From Isoetes taiwanensis (Eukaryota; Streptophyta; Lycopodiopsida; Isoetales; Isoetaceae), in the NCBI GenBank assembly GCA_021234155.1, contig JAJEKV010000080.1, positions 974,182 through 1,038,181 of the forward strand: a stretch of DNA of 64,000 bases, read 5' to 3'. The translations under genes were made by a program, and so were the position numbers. Shown in pieces: positions 54,812 through 64,000 of this stretch. Each line of letters opens with the position of its first letter. The first letter of the stretch is position 1. Under the pieces are notes generated by a model. The model was not told the origin of the DNA and did not search any database. It saw only the letters and a program-made list of their open reading frames with translations.

Positions 54812-55275
54812 TCTCCACAATATCTTAACAGAAGAATTAGTGAAGAACAAGAACAAAATGGATCTTATATCAACAAATTGATATGAAAGCACAATTAACC
54901 ACCCAACTGGATCCATTTGGCTATGGCAAATCAACAACACTGAGTCTGGGTACTGGCTTATTGGATTGGTCATACCACTCAGCGTAGCCTCTGATCAAGG
55001 GAAATACATAGTCGGAATACGGAAAGGATTCAACTTAGGAACAATAACAGGCTTTGTCTCTTCGTATGAGTAATCTTTGACATCGTTCATATACAATGGT
55101 TGTATTATCAAACGTCTTCTTGAGGAATATTAATATCCCTTTCCCCTACATTCTTAAGCAATATCTAGGAAGATTAATTTACATAGAATTTGCCATATTT
55201 TCCAACCCATTGAATGTGGACAACTCCCCCCGTGCTCTGCTTCATATCAATCCATCCTTTAAGATAGATCGCCTG
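54812..55275 (-). repeat. Left arm of an inverted repeat (retroelement-derived), with empty LINE site
   Basis: As reverse complement it matches 56296-56800 plus 59574-59775. Landmarks are 'ttgatatgaagcagagcac', 'gggtactgg' and 'tcagaggctacgctgag'. It lacks about 270 bp present in the right arm. Near 55019-55050 it carries the uninterrupted counterpart of the LINE insertion site (read on minus: cctaagttgaatcctttccg). Confidence 0.75.
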
Positions 55276-55349
55276 CGATCATTTAAGATACGCCCCATTT
55301 CAATCCATCCCTTCTCAGGATGGATCCCCCATGACTATTGTTAACTTGG

Positions 55350-56290
55350 AAGTTTCACAATACTGCACAATCTAACAATGGTTATGGATATTTGCGTACT
55401 TCCTAAATACATTATATCTCTTGGACTTCTAAAGTACCTTATTAACTTTTGTACCTCCAAGGTGCTACTTGATTATATCACCATGATACATTTTATCTCC
55501 AAGATACAGATGCAACCTTTGTCAAGATTATTGTATTGCAATCACAATTACTAATTTTCAAAGGTATACATCTTATGCACTCGTTTTCAAGCCTATTGTG
55601 CTGCAGACACGATTACCAATCTATCAAGAGGCATTCACATCTAGTATATCATGTTCAAGCCTATTACATTGCAATCATATTTACCAATCTACCGTGGGTA
55701 TACACACCAAAAATAAAACTCCATTCTTCATTCCAAATAAAAAAAATCAACTTGCGAAGTTTACCTATAAGTCCAAACCATATGAAGCAATTTGAGATTC
55801 CGAATCCAAATTTTTGCATCAACATATTTTCGCGGTCGTATAATCAGGCTAGAAAGTTTGTATAGGCTCAAATGATCAGAATAGATCTTTTAGAGTTGCA
55901 CGAGGATATGTAGGCAATTCAGCTATTATGACAAAACAAAGCGCAATCAAGTTTGATCAGGAATATAGCAGGTGTTACTTGTCTCCATGACAACCTAGCG
56001 GTCGTCCTATTGTTTCATAATCCCAAAAGGGTCGCGGAAAACTCCTCCGAATAATCCAAATCCATTCGCAACAGAACGTTCCGTGTACTTGAGCAATCTC
56101 CATAAAAGCACATAGCTTTTCTTATTTTATTGTTGCTCTGGTCTCACTTGCAACAAATGTCGCCATGTCACCAAGTCCACCTCAGTTCCACTAATTGCTC
56201 CAATAATGAAGCCATATGATTTCCATCATGCATGAAGGCTTTTATAAAAATAAGACAGATCACATATGTTCTTGTGGACTCAAAGCCAAT
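55350..56290. other. No gene supported (between inverted-repeat arms)
   Basis: AT-rich sequence. The phrases 'acgattaccaatct' and 'tttaccaatctaccgtgg' repeat locally (about 55607 and 55680). Short ORFs have no family resemblance. Confidence 0.5.
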
Positions 56291-56295
56291 CCTTG

Positions 56296-56800
56296 AAAAG
56301 GGATCGATTGATATGAAGCAGAGCACAGGGGGAGTGATCCACATTGAATAGGTTGGAAAATATGGCAAATTTTATGTAAATTAATATTCCTAGATATTGC
56401 CTAGTAATATAAGGGCAAGAGATATTAATATTTCTTATGAAGACATTTGACAATACAACCATTGTAACATCCATGGAAGTGGTTGAGGCACTACTATTAG
56501 GATGGGATAGTGATATTATTAGTTGGGGTCGAGCTTGAAGAAAAAGGTCTTAGATAATGTTCCATATGATAAGCCAAGTATTCTAACTAAAGATACAGAG
56601 TTCGATGGAGACGATCTAGATTCTGAATTGGGCCGGCGTTTCCTGCAACTCATCCATGCAAGGGAGTAATGGCCGAAAAGGTGGCAAGGGGCCACAAATC
56701 ATTGCCAAAGCAACATCACAAATTTGCAATCGAAATTGAACGATATCTAAGATTACTTGCAAGAAGAGATCAAGCCTGTTACAGTTCCTAAGTTGAACCC
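56296..56800 (+). repeat. Right arm of the inverted repeat, part 1
   Basis: Plus-strand partner of 54812-55275. It continues at 59574 after the LINE. It seems to contain the end of an ORF (QEEIKPVTVPKLNPF, joining to IPIPEPIYFP across the LINE site), so it may be the 3' part of a retroelement gene. Confidence 0.7.
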
Positions 56801-59573
56801 TTTTTTTTTTTTTTTTTGAAGAATATAAGAATATATTAAACCACTAGAATGCGATCAAGTACAATGATAAGTGTGGTGCTAAGAAATGAAGCGCCCATCA
56901 TGATCCACAATCTGTAGGAATGTCGACCAAATTTCCCGCTTAATTGTGCCCGACAAGCTTGAGACTTGGTAAGCCTGCCACAACTTATGCCTCAAGATCG
57001 GAACCAACCGAAAAGGGCTAAGCACTGCATTCTGAAAGACCTTCGCTCTCCATCTTTTCCAAATCAGCCACAAAAGCCAAGCTCTGCATAAATGAAACGC
57101 CTGCCGCTTAGCCACTGCCCACCTGCTAGGAAGGACTCCCAAGAGAATCTTCTGACTGCATAGTGAAGTCCCAAAGAGGGCTCTCACCCAGGACCAAGCT
57201 GCCCCTACCTCTGTGCATAGGACAAAGCAGTGCTCAATGGTCTCACGTCGCCTCCCACATAAAGGGGATGTTTCCGCTACCTGAGGCTTGAACCTATGGA
57301 CTCAGACATTCACCCTGAGGCTACGGTGCAAGATCTGCCACAAAAGGGTACAGATCTTAGGAGGAGGCAATGTATTCCACGCCCACTTCCACATGGCGGG
57401 CCACTTACGCCCTGGAAGCTTAAGCGACCACTTATCCGAAGGCGGCAACGTGTTCTGAAGTGCTAGGGGCCCATAAGCCGATGCTACAAACTGAGATGCA
57501 TCAACTCCACTATGCGACTTCCAAACGCGATTGACTTGAGAAGACAACTGCAATGGAATAGCATTGGCAATTCTGGCCCAAGTCCGTATGTCCCAATCAC
57601 CAAAAGCCAAATCTCTCCCTAAAAACTCCCACGGTGCGGATGACCCTCCTAATACGATCCCTTGGATGGATATTACCCCCGCAAAGAATCCATGGGCACC
57701 GAAAATTCGGGTGTAGGGAAGAGGCCAAGGGAGATGCAGAGTCCAAGGGTACCCAGAGAAAGGGCAATGAGGCTACCATATACCTGCTAGGGTCCAACGA
57801 AAAGAGAACCTTGACCACCTTCCAGGCCTTCAGGAGACCCTTAAGAAAAGGCGAAGCATGAGGGAATGGCCGCAAAATCCTCAAACAGAGCCCACGGCAA
57901 TCGAGCCGAATAGCTGGCTTCCCTAAACACAATAGAGTGACGGCGGATCGTGCCAACAGAGCCAAACACCGGGGATTGTTGCTCCTGCAACAACCGCCAA
58001 ATGAATTTCGACACTGTAACCTTCGTGGTGCAATGACACATCAAGCATACCCAAGCCTCCCACTGCCCGGGACGCACACACTTCCACCATGCGACCTTCA
58101 TCGTAGCCCCCCTCCTCATTCCCTCCCCAAACAAAGTTGCGAATTGTGTCATCCAACTCCTTAACCACACTTTCTCGGCGCAAGTATGCGGGAGGTCAAG
58201 CGTAAACATGAGTGCTACAGAGCACCGACTTGGCTACCGAGAATCTTACCAGCCATGGTGAGTTTACTTCTCCTCCACCAATTCAAATGTTTGTTTAAGA
58301 TTCCGTAATGTCTCCTACCAAATTGCCCTAGCATTAATGTCCAAGCCAAATGGTATGCCTAACAGCTTTGGCGGTATTGTGGCGGTGTTAGAGCCCGTGG
58401 AAACCGACTCAACCACGCGGGAGGAGGTTCCTCCAGTACCCACATGGCCGAAGTACTTCACCGCTTAAGCAAGCATCCCCGGCTAAAGAAAAGGCATTCA
58501 AAATATTCTTGGCTGCTCGAGATTGGACTCATCCGCATGAAGAAAGAGGAATGTATCATCCGCGAATCGCAAAACCTGCATGCGACCTATCATCCATCGC
58601 GGAGACCTTGCACTACATTGTCGCCAATTGCCACCGAAAAGCTGCGAGAGAGCTTCGCCACTATAGTGAATGCAGGAAGGGGCCAATGGACATCCCCGCC
58701 AATGCCTTGGCCCACGAGAAGATTGAAGAGGTCTCACCCCCGACACCACATCAAGGTTGCCCTAGCGCACACGTGTAGCTTCATAACCGTTTCCCTCGAA
58801 ACTAGGCCCGCACCCAAAGGCCTGCATCATATCTGCCAAGAACGGCCAGCTGACACTGTCATAAGCCTTGGCAAAATTCAGCTTAAGAAAAACAAGGGGC
58901 TGCCTCATCCTACGAGCCCAATGCACTCCCTCAAAAGCAGCAGCCACATTATGAAGAATATTCCAATCGGTATAAAACCGCATCGCTTCTGCACTAATGG
59001 CGTGAACTAGTAATGGCTTAAGCCTCTCACCAAAGCCTTAGCAATGATTTTATACACTACGCATAAATGAGTAATAGGCCTCCAGTCATTGATGGTTTTA
59101 GGATGCTTACACTTGGGTGTAAGTGAAATACAACATGTATTCAGCAGAGGATGCATCGAGTTATTCCCCAAAAGATCCACATACACCTGCGCCACCGAGT
59201 CCCCCACCCATTCCCAGTACTTCTGAAAAAACTCCACTGGTATTCCATCCAACCCAGGACACTTATTCCGAGCCAACAGGAGGCATGCGTCCCCCAACTC
59301 CTGCCCTGTCAACGGCTCCTCTAAGCTCTGTCTTTGAAGGGCTGAGATTCTTGGCGATACCTTGGCCAGCACCAGCTCTTGAAAAACACTTTGTGAGGGA
59401 AGCGAGCTCTCCTTGAAAAATGTTTCATAGTGCGCTGCTACAAAGGCCTTGCTAGCATCTGGTTGTTGCAACAACACTCCCTGGGGTGTAAATATGTCCG
59501 CCATGGCTGCTGCATACTTCTTCTGGCGGGCTGCTCGGAAAAAGACTTTAGAGCAAGTGTCAGACTGCTTCAG
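56801..59573 (-). mobile_element. 5'-truncated LINE (non-LTR retrotransposon) with poly(A) and 14-bp target duplication
   Basis: Minus strand. Reverse transcriptase parts read ARNKCPGLDGIPVEFFQKYW (about 59215-59290), ISLTPKCKHPKTINDWRPIT, PLVFLKLNFAKAYDSVSW (about 58850-58905) and FADDTFLFLHADESN (about 58515-58570, the catalytic ADD). A zf-RVT-like C-terminal region has WKWAWNTLPPPKICTLLWQI (57310-57400). Frames are broken by many shifts. A T-run at 56801-56817 is the poly(A) tail on minus. agttgaaccctttt flanks both ends (56791-56804 and 59574-59587), a 14-bp target duplication. The endonuclease domain is missing, so this is a typical 5'-truncated insertion. Confidence 0.92.
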
Positions 59574-59775
59574 AGTTGAACCCTTTTCTGATTCCTATTC
59601 CTGAGCCTATCTATTTTCCTTGATCAGAGGCTATGCTGAATGGTATGATAAATCCGATAATCCAGTACCCAGAGCCAGTATTGTTAATTTGCCATAGCCC
59701 AGTGGACTGATTGGGTGGTTAATAGTGCTTCCACATCAATTTGTCGCTTATTCTTCTATTAAGATATTGATCAAT
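59574..59775 (+). repeat. Right arm of the inverted repeat, part 2
   Basis: It continues the right arm after the LINE, matching 54812-55020 as reverse complement ('ggctatgctgaatggtatga', 'ccagtacccagag'). Confidence 0.7.
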
Positions 59776-59792
59776 TGGTATCATAGCAGGGG
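59776..59792 (+). other. Degenerate primer-binding-site-like sequence
   Basis: attggtatcatagcagg resembles the Met-tRNA complementary site (tggtatcagagc) just after the end of the inverted-repeat arm at gatca. The arm may therefore end with an LTR. Confidence 0.45.
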
Positions 59793-62700
59793 TTTGCGAT
59801 TCTTTTGGGAACTATGGGCTGTGGGATCAAAAGTAGATTTGAACTCTCTAATCTCTGAGAGGAATTAAAGAAGTTAGGAAAGGCAGTGCTAGGAATTTTC
59901 CAAAGGGTGCAAAACATCAGAAAACATCAGAGTTATTGTGCCAAAGAATTGTTGGGCCAGAGAACTGTTGGGGCTAGGCATATAGATGAATTGGCAAATC
60001 TTTGGAGCATGGCATTTGAAGAGGAAATTACCTTTTTCATGATTATCCTCTGAGAATTTATTCCCGCTTGTGCATTTGTATCTGGCTTTTGGCTTGGAGT
60101 TTCAATAAAGTTTGACGTCCTTCAAAAAAATATATATTTCAAAATTACTGATTCAAACTATTGGAAACAACTTTTGAGAGCTTCTCATTCACAAATTCTT
60201 CCTATTTCTCATCATATTAAACATGATGTCATTCAACTCCTCCTGAGAACCACAGAGCATCAAAATATCACAGTTCTAGAATGATCTATGATACTGCCAA
60301 AATTTAGCTTCATATGGATAGCCTTATGGACAATAGAATAATGTATCTTGGAGGTAATTCCTTTGTGCTTAAGGTTGCCAATCTCTCTAACTATCATTGA
60401 CCATAAGGAATGTTTAGCTTCCAGTTTGTCATGATTATTTGCATGCTTTACATCCTGATGTTCATCTCAAAGGTTGACCATTGAATGCTTAACAATTGCT
60501 TCATGAGGATGAATTGGTTCAAAGAAAAAATGCAATCTCTCATCCTATGGCATTCTCCATGACCTTCCTTGGATCAACCTCAATTTATTGACGTGCTCCT
60601 CTATACAATTTGCAACTACGTCAACCTGCGTTAGAATGCTTGCTCTTCCTTTAGTTGAACTCCTTTGAAAGAAGGCAATTAGAGTCCTCTACATTAGAAT
60701 TGCAATCAAAACTCGAGTTAGAATGATTTGTCCTCCTTGTCGTCGAATCCTTTGATACACGAGAATCAAAATGTTCTATCCGTCAATTTCGAGGCGAGAT
60801 GTTTTTTTTTTTACGATTGATAAAACTCTGTTGATGCCAAGAATGCTTTGCTTCATCAGATTGAAATTCGATGGTACAGAAAGAGAGGGAAAGTTTAGTC
60901 GGTTTTGATTAATTTGGTTTGATCTTGTCGGTTTCAGAAATTAAATCTTGGCTAGAATTAAGCACCTCAACAACTAATGAAGAATCCTTGCAGCATGGTA
61001 GAAAATAACAAAAAATAGAGAATATTTGAATGGAGAACTTTTAATGTATTGTAGAAAAGTATTTTAAATGTGCCACATTCTCTACTTCATTTTAAGTAAA
61101 ATGTAGTACACCCCATCGTGCTTTTACTTATCTCATCTCTCTCAAAATTGGGGCAAATTTTGAATTTAGGTTTAGGATAATTTTTGAACACATTAACCCC
61201 TCCATTTTGCTTGAATTCAAGATTGGACAACCTCGCCATACAAAATATGGAGGGCTACAGGCATTGGAAATTCCAACACTAAAGCTCATGATTTGTCTCG
61301 GCCTCTCATTTAATGGGGTAGGCACTCTAATCATCACTTCAACCACGCATATCATGTTTAAAAAACACCGCTTTTAAGCATATGCAAGCGGCATAAGGAT
61401 GGTGATCTCTGCTACTTAGCAGCGATTTTGCGCCTGCACCTCCAACTGATTCTACTTTGCACATTAAGAATCCTTATATGCTTTGTCCAATTCGTTTGAT
61501 ATTAGGAGAGTGGTTAAGGTTATGATTGCCGTATGATATATTGGTATTGTATTCAAAACTGTATTTTTTGCCATGTGAGAGGAGCTTAATTGATTGTTGT
61601 TATTTTGGGTGTTGTTTTAATTATTCAATGGTATGTGCATGGCAAGTATCTTGAATGTCCAAATTAGGAATCCCACGAACTCATTTGTGGGCAGCCTATG
61701 TGGGGCAGACAACAACCGATGGGCATGGATTTAACCTGTTTAGCATGGTAAAAGCTAGACTAAGTTTGCAAATACAAAATACAAGGTATATGACCAAATC
61801 TGCAGATGCAGAATACAAGGTAATGATTTGGCAATTAGCATTTAATTTTAATGGGCAATTGTTTTCCCCAAATAAGCCGATCCTTTATGTAAAGTGGTCG
61901 CATCCGGTCAACAGACCCTTCTCTGCAGCCGATTACTTGAAAAACCCTTTCTCTACAGCCGATTGAAGCGGATTGCTGTGGGGAAGTGGGTTCTTTAATT
62001 TCATAGACTCCGGATCAAGCTTAACAGATACATGCTATGGTTTTCTGCACAGTTTGTTCTTGAAATCTTAGGGCAAAGTAGACCATAGTAGTGGTTTCAG
62101 AAGACAGTGCCCCGGAATCCATTTATTGCCTCTGAATCCATTTATGCTATGCAAAAGGTGTCCATATAACAAAGGATGAAGGTGATTATCTGCAGCTGCA
62201 GCCGATGGCTTAGGTTAACTGTTTCGTTGACAAGCTTAACTGAGCAAGCAAGGCATTGAGAATCCGGAATGATAAGTTTCATGGATTAGGAGGCAGGGAT
62301 CAGACCCAGATTGAAAAGCTTCATCAATTTTGCTCAAGTTCAAGCTATGGACAGAAGGAAAATATTTTGCATCATGTTCTTTCTTCTGCAAGATTTCAAA
62401 TTGATGATTGTGCCTTGAACTTTGTTCTACTCTGCAAAAGGCATCCAAATAACTCAGGATAATGGAGCTATGGATTTCGGCTCAAACTGGAACCAGGTTC
62501 TATTACAGCTTCTTAAACATCTGATATTAGATGCTCTTTTCTTTTTTTAACAAAAACTATCTGAATACTTAGATCCAGGTGATCGAACATATATTGCAGG
62601 TTAAATATAATATATTGTATCCTAATAGGACGTTTCGGTTATAGATTATGTAGATCTATATTGGCAGGACGACGTCTAAGAAATAGGTTGATCTATTCAA

Positions 62701-63580
62701 CATGCTAATTAATAGCTGAAGCTACTGCAATGTAATTTTCCAAGTGAAAATTAGGATCAAAACATATTTTGGTAGCATATATTTTAGTTCTGATTCTATA
62801 GTTAAACAATGGCAGGAGCTCTTTTTGAATACTTAGAGGGATTGAGCAAGTTAAAGCTCATTTCTTGTGAACTGTTAATGCTATAGGCATAAATTACTAA
62901 ATTCATATCCTTTCTTGCTTAAATTAATTGAGGGCAAAAGGCACAATGGGTGATCAGTGATAAACTGAGAGTCCCAATGTACCTTTTGGCCCTTGCACGT
63001 TTACCATCATCATGCTAATCGTGTATTGAATGGCTGCAAGTACGGGACTCTCTTCTCATTGTAGCTTATGCTTTCAAAAGTTTTTTTCGGCTTGAAGGAA
63101 TATGGAGAATTTGAAGATAAGCAAGCCAGAGATTTGCTACTTGAAATCTTTGTGTAACTCTGAATAGACCTTAAACTGTTTTAAGTGCACTGAATGATCG
63201 TGAGCTATACTCTACAGGTTGTGGTAAGCTTTATGAAATTTTAGAGAATGCTACATAAGCTTTATGAAAAGAAAGGCAGATTGCATACATTATAAACTAG
63301 TGTAATAAGTGCTTTGTTACACTCTAATATAATGGCTTCAAAGTCTAAAGGCATATTGTGTACTAAAATGGCTTATCTGGCAATGGCTTTAATATTCCAG
63401 GGATTTCAAATATAACATGTATTGTGAGAAAGTTTATTGCTTATGCTGACTAATGTTTCTTTGATGTGGATGGGACATGGGGTACCATGCTAGAAAGGCT
63501 CATTCTAGTAATGGGAGGATAATACGACCAAGGGATTGACCAAGGCAGATGTCTGGTCTAGTTTTAACTAGTTCAGGCCG
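59793..63580. other. No gene supported
   Basis: Short ORFs only. The phrase 'gcagccgatt' repeats (61926, 61956, near 62198). 'ctgaatccatttat(g/t)' occurs twice near 62115-62140, and 'tctgcaaaaggcatccaaataac' (62432) resembles 'atgcaaaaggtgtccatataac' (62150), so a diverged tandem duplication of about 280 bp is likely at 62040-62460. No family recognised. Confidence 0.45.
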
Positions 63581-63586
63581 GGTTTG

Positions 63587-63592
63587 TTTTTT

Positions 63593-63627
<35 letters not shown>

Positions 63628-63637
63628 TGTGTGTGTG
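63587..63637. repeat. Poly(T) followed by (GT)n
   Basis: 28 T residues followed by about 11 GT units. Confidence 0.95.
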
Positions 63638-64000
63638 AAAGCATGTGTTCAATTTGCACCATTGGAAGTGACTTCTTGATTTTTGGTCAAAATCTTAATG
63701 TCCATTGATCTGGCACAATATCGGAAATATCCCACATATCACTGGCTCTGAAAGAAACTAGCAAAGAAACCCACAAAAATGTGAAAACATGAATTGCTTC
63801 TTGAACTTGTTTTCCTAGCTATAAGCCTAAGCATATCATGTGACATTTTCCTTATTACATGATCGTTCCATAAGGAGTGGTTTTGCAACATCAACGCTTG
63901 ATGGGCTGGAAATGATTATTTGTAGGGGTTTTTTGGTCCAGTTGGATGGGTTAGTCGTACACCCTATATGACGTCAGTGTACTCACTTCATTGTCTTTTG

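Noticed and set aside
1-64000. tRNA or rRNA genes
   Set aside because: No cloverleaf-like or conserved rRNA sequence recognised by eye. A tRNAscan run could still find a degenerate copy.

Overview
The window looks like nuclear DNA of a land plant with a large, repeat-rich genome. Spliceosomal GT-AG introns, a P-class PPR gene, LRR receptor-kinase exons, plant Copia and chromodomain Gypsy elements, a plant-type LINE, MITEs and no operons all fit. A seed-free plant (bryophyte, lycophyte or fern) is my inference, mainly because DUF7869-like proteins are, to my knowledge, common there. I cannot name a species.

Layout. 0.2-1.7 kb: short tandem repeats and a hairpin. 1.9-7.3 kb: a 5.3 kb inverted repeat carrying two divergent copies of a small unknown two-exon gene. 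7.3-9.0 kb: degenerate tandem copies of a charged coding repeat. 9.2-11.2 kb: a deleted Copia element. 13.1-17.8 kb: decayed exons of a minus-strand LRR receptor kinase, split by a 5'-truncated chromovirus with a clear 3' LTR. 18.2-21.5 kb: a degenerate Copia element.

The centre (22.2-43.9 kb) is the unusual part. It holds two composite DNA elements. Unit A (about 22231-30872) and unit BC (about 31588-43214) each have terminal inverted repeats. Each has a minus-strand gene with a DUF7869-like, transposase-like core and a BAH-like C-terminal region, and a divergent plus-strand, intron-containing gene that appears to join a ParB-like domain to an amino-type (N4/N6) DNA methyltransferase. Each unit is peppered with its own palindrome: GGTATAAATTTATACC in A, ATGGCGCCATGGCGCCAT in BC. 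The palindromes sit in the same places in both units (5' region, first and later introns of the methyltransferase gene, 3' flank). In A, intron 1 carries a nested palindrome of about 330 bp in exact register. Unit BC has itself landed inside a third DUF7869-like gene (D), whose two halves flank it and rejoin in frame if a 4-bp TATA target duplication is assumed.

44-64 kb: mostly unannotatable sequence and relics around one apparently intact PPR gene (47.85-49.44 kb, minus), with three MITE-like foldbacks upstream of it. Beyond lie a LINE 3' fragment, a palindromic island, a SWIM zinc-finger pseudogene, and an inverted repeat whose right arm was invaded by a 5'-truncated LINE. The left arm preserves the empty site. 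From 59.8 to 64 kb I see no supportable gene.

Most coding regions in the elements carry stops and frameshifts, so these copies are probably inactive. The conservation of layout between A and BC is what suggests a real element family.
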